This document shows, one piece after another, positions 33,250 through 43,108 of a stretch of 64,000 nucleotides of DNA. Position numbers and translations under genes: made by a program. Origin of the DNA: Methylocapsa acidiphila B2 (GTDB lineage: Bacteria; Pseudomonadota; Alphaproteobacteria; Rhizobiales; Beijerinckiaceae); the NCBI RefSeq assembly GCF_000427445.1, contig NZ_KE386496.1, forward strand, positions 1,054,001 to 1,118,000. The letters run 5' to 3'. The notes beneath the pieces were generated by a model that saw only the letters and a list, made by a program, of their open reading frames with translations, had not been told where the DNA came from and did not search any database. Numbering within the stretch: the first letter of the stretch is position 1; the number at the start of each line of letters is the position of its first letter.

Positions 33250-34788
33250 TCAAGTCCGCGCGAGAGCCTCGCGAAGCGTTTTCTGCGCATTCTCGGCCGC
33301 TTGAATATCTTTCTTGGCGCCGCCGCCTTTGATCGCGGCGACGGCAACGTCCACCAAGGCGAGCGCTTCTCCGAGTAAGCTACGATTCCGGCTCCGGCTC
33401 GAAAGAGAGCCCAGGACATAGGCGAGATTGACCTGAATTTTCGCCCTCTCGAGCGGCGGCGCGTCGGGGCCTTGAAGAGCGAGCGCCGTGCGATAGGCTT
33501 CCGCAGATCTCTCGAGCGCCCCGGGGGTCTCTTCGCGGGCGCTCATTGCTAGGAGCGCATCGCCGAGCGCCGCGTTGGTCGCGGCGGCGCTCGATGGATC
33601 GAGATCGCCCGCGCCGCCGTTGACTGCCGCCTCATAGGCCTCGACCGCCTGCCGAAGCGCTTCTTGTCCGTCCGTGCGCGCGCCCAGGGCCTCGAGCGCA
33701 TCGCCGAGATTGGCCTGCGTCATCGCCCATAGCATCGGGGCTGTCTCTCTCGTCCATTCCTGAAGCGCGGCGCGATAGGCCTCGACCGCGGGACGAAGCC
33801 TGTCTCCTTCGCCCTCGTCTTCGCCGAGGGCGAGCAAGGCGTCCCCCAGGCTATTTTGCGTCTTCGCCCAATCGAAAGGCGCGCGCTCCCTCGTCCATTC
33901 CTCCAGCGCGGCGAGATAAGCGTCGATTGCTTCCTCCACCCGATCTGGATCCTTTTCCGACAGGCCGAAAGCTAGGCACGCCTCGCCGAGACAATATTGG
34001 CACTCCGCCCAATCGAGCGGCGCCGCCGCGCGCGCAACCAAATCGAGGGCGCCGCGATAGGCGTCGATCGCCTCGACAAAATTCCGCCAATCGGCGTCAG
34101 CGGAGGCGGCGGCGAGAAGCGCTCGCCCCTGCTCCATGCGCAGCCGCCATTTTTTTAAGGGGTCCGCGCCATCGGCCAACGCCGTTTCGAGCGATGCCTC
34201 GGCGGCGCAATAGGCTTCGGCCGCCGCGCGATAGTCGAGCAGCAGATGGTCGATCGAAGCGGCGGCGACATAACGCTCGGCCCGCGCGCCCGCGCCGACG
34301 GCATCGTCCGCCGCGTGGAACAACAGTTGTCTCGCGGAGGCGAGATCACCGCGGTCGAAGCAAGCCAAGGCCTCAGCCTGGACATTGGACTCGCCCTGAG
34401 AGAAAGCGTCGCTCGCCGCCAGTCTCGCGCGCAATTCAGCCATGCGATCAAGCGCGCCTTGCATCCGTCCGGGAATGTCGGCGTCAGATACCCCAGCCTC
34501 GCGCAAATAAGCGTGAAGTCCCTGCAAGGAGGCCGCCGTCACGCCTTTTTTCGCGGCCTCGCCGGCGAGTTCCTCGCAGATCGCCGCCCCTCCTCCGTCC
34601 TGGCCCGAATGCGCGATCGCCAGCACGCCATGCGCCTGCGCGCCTTTTCGTTGGACGCTGAAGCAGGCTTTTGCGGCGCAAGCGGCGCACCATAGGAAAA
34701 TGCAAAAAGCGGTGGCCACGGGGATGAATTGCTCGAGCCTTTCCCCAGGAAGCCTTTTGGAAAATTCTCGGAAAATATCCAAGATCAT
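33250..34788 (-). CDS. membrane-anchored TPR protein, unknown function
   Basis: A 512-residue protein. An N-terminal membrane helix (FIPVATAFCIFLWCAACAAK) precedes a long helical-repeat body. From about residue 240 at least three units of the TPR type repeat the phrase AAPLDWAECQYCLGEACLAF, APFDWAKTQNSLGDALLAL and APMLWAMTQANLGDALEAL, each about 45-50 residues apart with EAYxAAL helices between. Such arrays are protein-interaction scaffolds. The ATG at 34788 is chosen; a GTG five codons earlier is possible. No catalytic domain is present. The downstream four-cysteine membrane protein may be a partner, by position only. Confidence 0.72.
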   Translation of the reverse strand: MILDIFREFSKRLPGERLEQFIPVATAFCIFLWCAACAAKACFSVQRKGAQAHGVLAIAHSGQDGGGAAICEELAGEAAKKGVTAASLQGLHAYLREAGVSDADIPGRMQGALDRMAELRARLAASDAFSQGESNVQAEALACFDRGDLASARQLLFHAADDAVGAGARAERYVAAASIDHLLLDYRAAAEAYCAAEASLETALADGADPLKKWRLRMEQGRALLAAASADADWRNFVEAIDAYRGALDLVARAAAPLDWAECQYCLGEACLAFGLSEKDPDRVEEAIDAYLAALEEWTRERAPFDWAKTQNSLGDALLALGEDEGEGDRLRPAVEAYRAALQEWTRETAPMLWAMTQANLGDALEALGARTDGQEALRQAVEAYEAAVNGGAGDLDPSSAAATNAALGDALLAMSAREETPGALERSAEAYRTALALQGPDAPPLERAKIQVNLAYVLGSLSSRSRNRSLLGEALALVDVAVAAIKGGGAKKDIQAAENAQKTLREALART

Positions 34789-34803
34789 TATAAATAGTCC
34801 CAC

Positions 34804-35254
34804 TCTTAAAAATAGATCATCGCTGAGTTAGCGTCATCGTAGGACGCTCAGCCAAACAAGAGGTGAAATATTGCGATGAATAATGGCTTCCATTACGCAG
34901 CGGCATTTGGCGCAGTTTCCGCTACGGCGCGGCGGATTCCGTGTTGCTGAAAAACCTACCGAACGAAAATGAGATTGCGCCAGGCCGAGAATCCAACGTT
35001 GAAATCTAAAACCGCCGCGTCGAGGCGATCTCCAAGCGCCGTCAACCGCGAAGCGACGGCGATTCGCGCGAGCCTCTTCCCTTGCCGCCCGTTTCGTGTA
35101 TAGGGAGCAATCCGCAATCATTGCGCGGCCCAACTGCCGAAACCCCGCTGGACGACATCCCGGCCGGGCGGCGCGGCTGGAAAAACCCCCAATGGCGAAC
35201 GGATGAGGCGCTTCTCGGCGCCTCCTGTCGTCACTTCATCGAAAGGTCTGACCG
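34804..35254. other. gene-free region upstream of rpsO
   Basis: No credible gene. An imperfect hairpin (GCTGAG...GCGTC / GACGC...TCAGC) lies at about 34822-34852, near the promoter side of the TPR gene. The last 180 bases form the rpsO leader and contain the hairpin at 35205-35224. The truB gene, often upstream of rpsO, is not here. Confidence 0.5.
35205..35224 (+). promoter_or_regulatory. candidate S15 leader hairpin before rpsO
   Basis: GAGGCGC-TTCTCG-GCGCCTC, a perfect 7-pair stem 30 bases before the rpsO start. Ribosomal protein S15 commonly represses its own mRNA through a structured leader, and alphaproteobacteria are known to have such a leader class. The match to that class is by position only. 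Confidence 0.4.
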
Positions 35255-35524
35255 ATGTCGATTACAGCGGAGCGCAAGCAAGCGCTCGTGAAGGAATATG
35301 CGCAAAAATCGGGCGATACCGGCTCGCCGGAAGTTCAAGTTGCGATCCTGACCGAACGGATCGCCAATTTGACCGAACACTTCAAGACTCATGTCAAGGA
35401 CAATCATTCCCGGCGCGGCTTGCTCAAGCTTGTCTCCCAGCGCCGTCAGCTCCTAGACTATGTCAAGGCGAGGGACGAGCCTCGCTATAAATCCTTGATC
35501 GAACGCCTCGGCATCCGCCGATAG
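35255..35524 (+). CDS. rpsO: 30S ribosomal protein S15
   Basis: An 89-residue primary 16S rRNA binder of the small-subunit platform. [60 protein letters not shown] and the end [12 protein letters not shown] are all canonical. AAAGG precedes the ATG. It is followed, after a 613-base gap, by pnp, keeping the usual rpsO-pnp order but with unusually wide spacing. Confidence 0.98.
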   Translation: MSITAERKQALVKEYAQKSGDTGSPEVQVAILTERIANLTEHFKTHVKDNHSRRGLLKLVSQRRQLLDYVKARDEPRYKSLIERLGIRR

Positions 35525-36137
35525 CTTCGATTCGGAGCCTTCCGGCCGGACTGCGTCAAATTCGGCGCAAAGGGCGCCAGGCGCGTTTCGCAACCCTGGA
35601 AGCCAAAGCCCTGTCGTTAGGCTCCGATGGCCAGAATTCTTCGCCTTCCGCGCGCATTGCGCGGCGACGAATTTTCGGCCTAACTGAGAGTCTCGAAAGC
35701 TTTTTAAAGCGCTGATCCTTCGAGGTGATGTCGGTTTGCCGGCGCTTCAACCGAAATGGGACAGAGCGCGAAAGAGTCCTCGACTCATAAGAGACGCAGC
35801 AGCGTCCGCTGAGACATGGTAGGACGTCCTGTCCCGATTCGAGCCTGCGGCGCGTTTCTGCGTCGTCTTGAATCGATCTCGAAGCTCTTCGAAAGCTCGA
35901 GCAAAGCATAGAGCGGCATGGGACTTCATCACCGCCTCTCTATTTTAGCCGAAGCGACCAAGCGTCGCTCCGATGGGCGCGGCGGCAAGGGGTCGCCGCT
36001 CCACAACCAGGTGAGGAGAGCGCGCCATGGCAGGATCGCCAGGCGCTGTCTCGAGCGGTCATCCGCTCTCGCGACAGCTTCTAGCCGTCTTGCTCTGGCT
36101 TTCATCCTCGCCTTTCCACAAGAAGAAAGACGAATGA
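35525..36137. other. 613-base gap between rpsO and pnp
   Basis: No gene is supported. Antisense frames of 60-120 residues are Arg/Ser-rich and lack ribosome sites. No tRNA or known RNA was recognised. It presumably contains the rpsO terminator and a pnp promoter, but none could be placed confidently. Confidence 0.5.
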
Positions 36138-38282
36138 ATGTTTGAAATCCATCGTGAAGAAATCGACTGGGCCGGGCGTAAGCTCGTGCTTGAGACCGGC
36201 AAGATCGCCCGTCAGGCGGACGGCGCCGTCGTCGCCACCTACGGCGAAACCACTGTTCTCGCGACGGTCGTTTCCGCCAAGGCGGCAAAGCCCGGCCAGG
36301 ACTTTTTCCCGCTAACTGTCAATTACCAGGAAAAAGCCTTCGCTGCGGGGCGCATTCCCGGCGGCTACTTCAAGCGCGAAGGACGCCCTTCGGAAAAGGA
36401 GACGCTCGTCTCCCGCCTGATTGACCGCCCGATCCGCCCGCTTTTTCCCGAGGGCTACCGCAATGACACGCAGGTCGTCGTGACCGTGCTGTCGCATGAC
36501 CTCGAAAATGATCCGGACATTCTGTCCATGGTCGCGACCTCAGCGGCGCTGACTTTGTCCGGCATTCCATTCATGGGGCCCGTCGGCGCAGCGCGCGTCG
36601 GCTTCATCAATGGCGCCGTGAAACTCAACCCGACGATCGAGGAATTGAAAGACTCTGCCCTCGACCTCGTCGTCGCCGGCACGGGCGACGCCGTGCTCAT
36701 GGTCGAATCCGAGGCCAAGGAGCTTTCCGAGGCGACCATGCTCGAAGCCGTGATGGCCGGCCACCGCGGCTTTCAGCCCGTCATCGACGCAATCATCCGG
36801 CTCGCCGAGCGCGCCGCCAAGGAGCCCCGCGATTTGATCGTGGCCGACCATTCCGAGGTCGAGGCGGCGGTGCGCCAGATCGCCGAGGCCGATTTGCGCG
36901 AGGCCTATAAGATCACCTCGAAGCAAGACCGCTACGCTGCAGTCGACGCGGTCAAGGCGAAGGTCGCCGCAGCGCTGTTCTCGACCGAGGACGAGACCAA
37001 ATTCTCCAAGGAAGAGGTCGCCGCGGTCTTTCACGACCTGCAAGCCAAGGTCGTGCGCTGGAACATTCTCGACGTCGGAATCCGGATCGACGGCCGCGAC
37101 GTCAAAACGGTTCGGCCGATCCTCGCGGAAGTCGGCATTCTGCCGCGCACGCATGGCTCGGCCCTGTTCACGCGCGGCGAGACGCAGGCCCTGGTCGTCG
37201 CGACCCTCGGCACTGGCGAGGACGAGCAATTCGTCGACAGCCTGGAAGGCACCTACAAGGAGCGCTTCCTGCTTCACTATAATTTCCCTCCCTATTCGGT
37301 CGGCGAGACCGGCCGCATGGGCTCCCCGGGCCGGCGCGAGATCGGTCATGGCAAGCTCGCCTGGCGCGCGATCCATCCCATGCTGCCGACTGCGGCGGAA
37401 TTCCCCTATACGGTGCGGATTGTCTCCGAGATCACCGAGTCTAATGGGTCATCCTCTATGGCGACCGTCTGCGGCTCCTCGCTCGCCTTGATGGACGCCG
37501 GCGTGCCCTTGAAGCGGCCGACCGCCGGCATCGCCATGGGCTTGATCTTGGAAGGCGAGCGCTTTGCGGTGCTTTCCGACATACTTGGCGACGAGGACCA
37601 TCTCGGCGACATGGATTTTAAGGTGGCCGGCACCGAGGAGGGCATCACCTCCTTGCAGATGGACATCAAGATCACCGGCATCAACGAGGAGATCATGCGC
37701 GTCGCCCTCGATCAGGCGAAAGCGGGCCGGCTCCACATTCTCGGCGAAATGGCGAAGGCGCTCACCGGCGCGAGGGCTGAGCTCGGCGAGTTCGCGCCGC
37801 GCATCGAAACCTTCAAGATCGCGACCGACAAGATCCGGGAAGTGATCGGCACCGGCGGCAAGGTCATCCGCGAAATCGTCGAGAAGACCGGCGCCAAGAT
37901 CAATATCGAGGACGACGGAACCGTGAAGGTCGCCTCGTCCGACGCCAATTCGATTCGCGCCGCCATCAATTGGATCAAATCCATCGCAAGCGATCCCGAA
38001 GTCGGGCAGATCTATGACGGCACGGTCGTCAAGGTCGTGGATTTCGGCGCCTTCGTGAATTTCTTCGGCTCGAAGGATGGTCTCGTTCATATTTCTCAAC
38101 TCGCCAAGGGACGGGTCGCGAAATCCTCCGACGTCGTGAAGGAAGGCGACAAAGTCAAGGTCAAGCTTCTTGGCTTCGACGATCGCGGCAAGGTGCGCCT
38201 CTCGATGCGGATCGTCGATCAACAGACCGGCGAGGATCTCGAGGGCAAGGAAAAGCTCGAGCAGCAAGACGCTGACATTTGA
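36138..38282 (+). CDS. pnp: polynucleotide phosphorylase PNPase
   Basis: A 714-residue phosphorolytic 3'-5' exoribonuclease and degradosome component. The first RNase PH domain is at about 10-145 ([40 protein letters not shown]). The second core is at about 310-540 ([19 protein letters not shown], then [20 protein letters not shown] and the catalytic [13 protein letters not shown]). The KH domain ([20 protein letters not shown]) and the S1 domain ([20 protein letters not shown]) close the protein. AAGAAAGA precedes the ATG. Two strong hairpins follow the gene. Confidence 0.97.
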   Translation: MFEIHREEIDWAGRKLVLETGKIARQADGAVVATYGETTVLATVVSAKAAKPGQDFFPLTVNYQEKAFAAGRIPGGYFKREGRPSEKETLVSRLIDRPIRPLFPEGYRNDTQVVVTVLSHDLENDPDILSMVATSAALTLSGIPFMGPVGAARVGFINGAVKLNPTIEELKDSALDLVVAGTGDAVLMVESEAKELSEATMLEAVMAGHRGFQPVIDAIIRLAERAAKEPRDLIVADHSEVEAAVRQIAEADLREAYKITSKQDRYAAVDAVKAKVAAALFSTEDETKFSKEEVAAVFHDLQAKVVRWNILDVGIRIDGRDVKTVRPILAEVGILPRTHGSALFTRGETQALVVATLGTGEDEQFVDSLEGTYKERFLLHYNFPPYSVGETGRMGSPGRREIGHGKLAWRAIHPMLPTAAEFPYTVRIVSEITESNGSSSMATVCGSSLALMDAGVPLKRPTAGIAMGLILEGERFAVLSDILGDEDHLGDMDFKVAGTEEGITSLQMDIKITGINEEIMRVALDQAKAGRLHILGEMAKALTGARAELGEFAPRIETFKIATDKIREVIGTGGKVIREIVEKTGAKINIEDDGTVKVASSDANSIRAAINWIKSIASDPEVGQIYDGTVVKVVDFGAFVNFFGSKDGLVHISQLAKGRVAKSSDVVKEGDKVKVKLLGFDDRGKVRLSMRIVDQQTGEDLEGKEKLEQQDADI

Positions 38283-38290
38283 GCGACTCC

Positions 38291-38328
38291 GTAGGATGAT
38301 CTTGGATCGAAGCGATCCAAGATCCTAC
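38291..38328 (+). terminator. long perfect hairpin just after pnp
   Basis: GATCTTGGATCG-AAG-CGATCCAAGATC is a perfect 12-pair stem, extended outward by GTAG/CTAC with a three-base bulge. It starts eight bases after the stop codon. There is no U run, so it may stabilise the pnp mRNA 3' end more than stop transcription. Confidence 0.6.
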
Positions 38329-38368
38329 AAGCGAAGATCAGCAAACAGATCGATTCGGATTATTGGGA

Positions 38369-38409
38369 GCGGGATGCGGGCGGAACGCCTGCTCCCGCCT
38401 TTCCTTTTT
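38369..38409 (+). terminator. rho-independent terminator after pnp
   Basis: GCGGGA-T-GCGGGCG-GAA-CGCCTGC-TCCCGC, a 13-pair stem with a one-base bulge and one G-T pair, followed by CTTTCCTTTTTC. It is a classic intrinsic terminator about 90 bases after the pnp stop. Confidence 0.8.
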
Positions 38410-38590
38410 CCGGCCTGGCTAAGCAAGCCGCTCCTTAAAGCGGGATCGGTTGAAATGCCCCGCCCAGGTCGTGGCTCATCCGCAACAGCAATTTGAAATC
38501 CATGGCTTTGGGCAGAGCCGAGCTTGCCGAATGCGCAGCGAACCGCTTTTGATTGTCTCCTAAGAACGTCTTGGAGCAGGAGCTAGGGCC

Positions 38591-39484
38591 GTGCGCATTC
38601 ACGCCATCATGGATAAGAGAAAGACCGCCGCGGCTTCCGTCACCATGCGCCGCCGTGCATGCGTCGCTGTCTCGACATTGGCCGCAGCCGCGTCTCTAGC
38701 GCTCTGCGCTGCCGGCACAGGCCATGCAGCCGATCTTCCTTCCAGGGTAAGCGAGCCGGTCTTCACGCCGCCTCCGCCGCCGCCGGCTTTCAGTTGGACC
38801 GGCTTTTATGCCGGCGTGAACGTCGGCTACGGAATCGATCATTTCGCCTTTCCATATATTGTCACCTCAGGCGACTTTAACGCGACCTTTCAGGGCCGCA
38901 GCGGCATCACGGCGAGCGGTCCTCTCGGGGGTGTGCAGGTGGGATTCAACTATCAACTGCCGTTCGGGGTCGTGCTTGGCGTCGAGGTCGACAACGCCTG
39001 GAGCGGCATCCGAGGCCAGACCACTGTCAACGGCGTCCTCGTCGGCGGAGACAGATATGGCAGCGCGACATTCGGCTCGAAATTTCTCGACTTCGCGACG
39101 GCGCGCGGACGCATAGGCTATGCGTTCGACCGTTTCATGGTCTATTTCACAGGCGGAGCGACGCTTGGTTCTGTGAACACATATTATAGCGCCGCGACAG
39201 GTGCGCCTTTCTACGCCAGCGGATCGAGCACCTCGACGCGCTCCGGCCTCTTGCCGCATGTGGGCGTGGTTGGCATCGGCGGCGAATACGCCGTCACCAA
39301 CAATATCACCGTAAAGGCCGAATATTTGTATGATTTCATCAATGCGCGAAACACGAATTTCTCGACGCCCGCCGGCGCCGTGAATTTCGGCACGCGCACC
39401 ATGTATCATATCGGCCGCGTCGGCTTGAACTATAAGTTCGATTGGCTGTCGCCTTCGGCAACGCCCGTCGTCGCCAAATATTGA
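38591..39484 (+). CDS. outer membrane beta-barrel protein (Omp25/Omp31 type)
   Basis: A 297-residue protein. The signal region is CVAVSTLAAAASLALCAAGT with cleavage near GHAADLPSR. A proline run (FTPPPPPPAFSWTGFYAGVN) leads into an eight-stranded barrel with alternating hydrophobic strands, such as VGYGIDHFAF, GGVQVGFNYQLPFGVVLGVE and VKAEYLYDFINARN, ending NYKFDWLSP..VVAKY with a terminal aromatic. This is the Hyphomicrobiales Omp25/31-like pattern. A GTG start with AGGAG upstream is used; ATGs at codons 7 and 19 are alternatives. It is monocistronic, behind the pnp terminator. Confidence 0.85.
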   Translation: MRIHAIMDKRKTAAASVTMRRRACVAVSTLAAAASLALCAAGTGHAADLPSRVSEPVFTPPPPPPAFSWTGFYAGVNVGYGIDHFAFPYIVTSGDFNATFQGRSGITASGPLGGVQVGFNYQLPFGVVLGVEVDNAWSGIRGQTTVNGVLVGGDRYGSATFGSKFLDFATARGRIGYAFDRFMVYFTGGATLGSVNTYYSAATGAPFYASGSSTSTRSGLLPHVGVVGIGGEYAVTNNITVKAEYLYDFINARNTNFSTPAGAVNFGTRTMYHIGRVGLNYKFDWLSPSATPVVAKY

Positions 39485-39527
39485 AGAGCGCCCTTCCTTC
39501 GCCGAAGCGCGCAACGCCTGCTCGCGC

Positions 39528-41738
39528 TCAGGCGACGCGCTTCGCCTCGTTGGCGAAACGGCCATAGAAGGTCTCGTGGCCTCTGGCCATGTCGATCAGG
39601 ATTTGCGGGGGCGTGAAGCGCGGCCCGTATTTGCGCCTGAGCTCATCGCAAAGCACGACGAAATTCGCCGCGCCCATTCCATCAATATAGCTGAGGACCC
39701 CGCCGGTGAAAGGCGCGAAGCCAAAGCCGATGATCGAGCCGACGTCGGCCTCGCGCGGATCGGTGACGACGCCCTCCTCGATCGCCCGCGCCGCTTCGAG
39801 CGCTTGCGCCACGAGGAAGCGCCGCTTGAATTCGGCGATGTCGATCCGATCGGGATCGAGCTTGGCTTTCTGAAAATCAGCGAGGCCCGGCCAGAGGAAT
39901 TTCGGACCCTGGGCCGGATAATCGTAAAAGCCCTTGCCGTTCTTGCGACCGAGCCGGCCATGACCCTTGACCATCGCCCGAAGCAAGGCTTCCTGATCCG
40001 CGTCAACCGCCGCCTCGCCGAGATCCTGCTTCGTCGCTTCAAGGATTTTCAAGGCGAGATCGAGCGCCACCTCATCATTGAGCGCGAGCGGCCCAACCGG
40101 CATTCCAGCCATTTTCGCGACATTCTCGATCAGCGCCGGCGGCGCGCCCTCGAGCAGCATGAGATGGCCTTCCCGAATGTAATTGCCGACGCAACGATTG
40201 GCGAAGAAGCCGCGCGAATCATTGACGACGATTGGCGTCTTCTTGATCGCGCGAATAAAATCCAACGCTACGGCGAGCGCGCGATCGCCGGTCTTCTCGC
40301 CGAGGATGACTTCGACGAGCGCCATTTTTTCGACCGGCGAGAAAAAGTGAATCCCGATGAATTGCTCGGGCTCGGCGTAAGCCTCCGCGAGAGAGCCGAT
40401 CGGCAAGGTCGACGTATTCGAGGCGAAGACGGCGTTCGGCCCGAGGGCGAGACGCGCTTTGCGCGTGACGTCGGCCTTGATCGCGCGATCCTCGAAGACC
40501 GCCTCGATCACCAGATCCGCGCCGGCGAGATCTTCGTAGTCGGCGCTGGGCTTGATCCGGCCGAGCAGCGCCTCCTTCTCGGCGGTTTTGGCGCGGCCCT
40601 TCAGCACTTGCCCGGAGATGAGCTGATCGCAGACGGATTTACCTTTGTCCGCCGCGGCCTGATCGCGATCGATCAACACGACGTCCATGCCGGCGCCGGC
40701 GGTCACATAGGCTATTCCGGCGCCCATGAAGCCCGCGCCGATCACGCCTACTTTCTTGATTGGGGCGGCAGGCGCATGGGCCGGACGGCGCGCCCCCTTG
40801 TTCAATTCCCCCATCGACACAAACAAGGTGCGGATCATCGCCGCCGCTTCCGGCGACCGCAGGATCTTTGCGAACCAGCGTGATTCGACGCGTAGCGCAA
40901 GATCCATGGGCAGTTGCAGGCCCTCATAGACGCTGTGGAGAATAGCCTTCGCCGCGGGATAATTATCGTGCGTTTCGCGCCGATAAATCGCGTTCGCAGC
41001 CGGCCAGACCATCATGCCCTGCGGAGAGAACACCTTGCCGGAGGGCAGCTTGAATGTGCTCTCATCCCAAGGCGCGACGCCTTTGCCGCCGCCGGCGATA
41101 AAGGACTTGGCCCTGGCGAGAATCTCCCCGGCCGGCGCGGCCTCATGCACGAGATTCATCGTCTTGGCAGCCTTCGGCCTGATCTGCTCTCCTTTGAACA
41201 ACATCTGTAGAGCGTCGCCCGTGTGCATCAGCCGCGCGACCCGCTGGGTTCCGCCCGCACCAGGGAATAGGCCAACCTTGATTTCCGGCAAGCCGACCCG
41301 CGCCTTGTCGACGTCGGCGACGACGCGGTAATGGCAGGCGAGCGCAAGCTCGAAGGCGCCGCCGAGACAAAGTCCGTTGATCGCCGCGGCGAAGGGCTTG
41401 CCGCATGTCTCGAGCTTGCGATAGACGAGCGACAAGCGCCGCGAAGCCTCGAAAAATAGCCTCGCGGCCTCCTCTTCGCCTTTGTCCCGCAGCGCCTTCC
41501 GATATTCGGCGGCTGCGACCTGAAGCATCGAAAGATCGGCGCCGCCGGAGAAGGTCTCCTTGCCAGATGTGATGACGCAGCCCTTGATTGCGGCGTCGGC
41601 GGCGACATGCTCGACGACTTTTTCGAGCTCATCGATCACGTCGGGCGTGATGACATTCATCGACCGGCCGGGCATGTCCCAAGTCAACAGGGCGACGCCG
41701 TCCGAATCCGTCTCGAGGCGGAAATTTGTGAGATTCAT
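39528..41738 (-). CDS. bifunctional enoyl-CoA hydratase / 3-hydroxyacyl-CoA dehydrogenase
   Basis: A 736-residue FadB/FadJ-type enzyme for beta-oxidation steps two and three. The N-terminal crotonase domain has ETFSGGADLSMLQ and INGLCLGGAFELALACHYRV with VGLFPGAGGTQRVARLM. The NAD domain starts near residue 333 (VGVIGAGFMGAGIAYVTAGA) and includes FASNTSTLPIGSLAEA, FIGIHFFSPVEKMALVE and VNDSRGFFANRC. Two HCDH C-terminal domains follow (NGKGFYDYP). Third gene of the acd-thiolase-hydratase operon; the thiolase stop lies 81 bases upstream. Confidence 0.93.
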   Translation of the reverse strand: MNLTNFRLETDSDGVALLTWDMPGRSMNVITPDVIDELEKVVEHVAADAAIKGCVITSGKETFSGGADLSMLQVAAAEYRKALRDKGEEEAARLFFEASRRLSLVYRKLETCGKPFAAAINGLCLGGAFELALACHYRVVADVDKARVGLPEIKVGLFPGAGGTQRVARLMHTGDALQMLFKGEQIRPKAAKTMNLVHEAAPAGEILARAKSFIAGGGKGVAPWDESTFKLPSGKVFSPQGMMVWPAANAIYRRETHDNYPAAKAILHSVYEGLQLPMDLALRVESRWFAKILRSPEAAAMIRTLFVSMGELNKGARRPAHAPAAPIKKVGVIGAGFMGAGIAYVTAGAGMDVVLIDRDQAAADKGKSVCDQLISGQVLKGRAKTAEKEALLGRIKPSADYEDLAGADLVIEAVFEDRAIKADVTRKARLALGPNAVFASNTSTLPIGSLAEAYAEPEQFIGIHFFSPVEKMALVEVILGEKTGDRALAVALDFIRAIKKTPIVVNDSRGFFANRCVGNYIREGHLMLLEGAPPALIENVAKMAGMPVGPLALNDEVALDLALKILEATKQDLGEAAVDADQEALLRAMVKGHGRLGRKNGKGFYDYPAQGPKFLWPGLADFQKAKLDPDRIDIAEFKRRFLVAQALEAARAIEEGVVTDPREADVGSIIGFGFAPFTGGVLSYIDGMGAANFVVLCDELRRKYGPRFTPPQILIDMARGHETFYGRFANEAKRVA

Positions 41739-41819
41739 CAGCCCGTCCCCACGCTATCAACTCGCCTCGACCTAATTCTTCGGGCGATCGGTCGCTGTCC
41801 TCGCGACCTGCGGCCAAAA

Positions 41820-43028
41820 CTACGTCCGCTCGATAATCGTCGCCGTGCCCATGCCGGCGCCGATGCACAAGGTGACGAGCGCCGTCGCCTTGCCAGAACG
41901 TTCGAGTTCGTCGAGCGCGGTTCCGAGCAATATCGCGCCCGTCGCCCCGAGCGGATGGCCCATGGCGATCGCGCCGCCGTTCACATTGACCTTTTCCACA
42001 TCGAGATCGAACGCTTGAAGATAGCGCAACACGACCGCGGCGAAGGCTTCGTTGATCTCGAAGAGATCGATGTCGGCGAGCGTCATCTTGGCCCGCGCCA
42101 AGACCTTTTTCGTCACGTCCACCGGCCCGGTCAACATCATCGCCGGCTCCGAACCGATATTGGCGAAAGCGCGAATTTTCGCGCGCGGCTTCAGGCCCGC
42201 CGCGCGCCCCGCTTCGGCGGAGCCGAGGAGAACCGCGGCGGCTCCGTCGACGATGCCGGAGGAATTGCCCGCATGGTGAACATGGACGATCTTTTCAATC
42301 TCTGGATGCGCGTCGATCGCCACCGCGTCGAAACCGCCCTGCTCCGCCAACATCACGAAGGACGGCTTCAAACCCGCGAGCGACTGCATGTCGGTCGACG
42401 GCCGCATATGTTCGTCCTTGGCGAGAAGGGTGAGCCCGTTGACGTCGCGCACCGGCGCGATCGCCAGATCGAACCGGCCCTGCTCCCAAGCGCTCGCGGC
42501 CCGCTGCTGCGAGCGGACGGCATAGAGATCGACGTCGTCGCGGGAAAAGCCATATTTGGTCGCAATCAAATCGGCTGAGACGCCCTGCGGCATGAAATAA
42601 GACTTAATCGCGATCGCAGGATCGACCGGCCACGCGCCGCCCGATGCGCCGAGGCCGACGCGGCTCATCGATTCAACGCCGCCGCCAATGGTCAAATCAT
42701 GCTGCCCCGCCATGACCTGCGCGGCCGCGAAATTGACCGCATCTAGGCCAGACGCGCAAAACCGATTGATCTGCACGCCCGGTACATGATCGCCGTAATC
42801 GGCCGTGAGGGCGGAAGCGCGCGCGATGTCTCCGCCTGCCTCGCCGACGGGATCGACGCAACCGAGAATCACATCATCGACGAGCTTCGTGTCGAGGCCG
42901 TTACGATCCTTGACCGCGCGCAGGACCCCGCTCGCGAGGCCGAGGCTCGACACCTCGTGTAAGGCGCCGTCCGGCTTGCCGCGGCCGCGCGGCGTGCGGA
43001 CGTGATCATAGATGAAGGCTTCCGCCAT
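41820..43028 (-). CDS. acetyl-CoA C-acyltransferase (thiolase, FadA type)
   Basis: A 402-residue thiolase cleaving 3-ketoacyl-CoA. The acylated cysteine is Cys91 in [49 protein letters not shown] with the catalytic histidine, and [14 protein letters not shown] with the second cysteine complete the active site. It lies between the acyl-CoA dehydrogenase and the bifunctional enzyme, so degradation of fatty acyl-CoA is the likely direction, as opposed to polyhydroxyalkanoate synthesis. Confidence 0.93.
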   Translation of the reverse strand: MAEAFIYDHVRTPRGRGKPDGALHEVSSLGLASGVLRAVKDRNGLDTKLVDDVILGCVDPVGEAGGDIARASALTADYGDHVPGVQINRFCASGLDAVNFAAAQVMAGQHDLTIGGGVESMSRVGLGASGGAWPVDPAIAIKSYFMPQGVSADLIATKYGFSRDDVDLYAVRSQQRAASAWEQGRFDLAIAPVRDVNGLTLLAKDEHMRPSTDMQSLAGLKPSFVMLAEQGGFDAVAIDAHPEIEKIVHVHHAGNSSGIVDGAAAVLLGSAEAGRAAGLKPRAKIRAFANIGSEPAMMLTGPVDVTKKVLARAKMTLADIDLFEINEAFAAVVLRYLQAFDLDVEKVNVNGGAIAMGHPLGATGAILLGTALDELERSGKATALVTLCIGAGMGTATIIERT

Positions 43029-43108
43029 CTTGCTTTCCTCGCTTCGCGCCGACCCGCTCGGAAACGATCGACCGCTCGATCAAATTGGCAGCGGCCGAGC
43101 GGCGCGGT

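Noticed and set aside
35556-35909. 117-codon minus-strand frame between rpsO and pnp
   Set aside because: Arg/Ser-rich with no hydrophobic core pattern and no start signal. Typical of random high-GC frames.
39576-40883. 435-codon open frame on the plus strand
   Set aside because: It lies antisense to the well-supported bifunctional beta-oxidation enzyme. High GC creates long antisense frames, and its translation is Arg/Glu-rich without family features.
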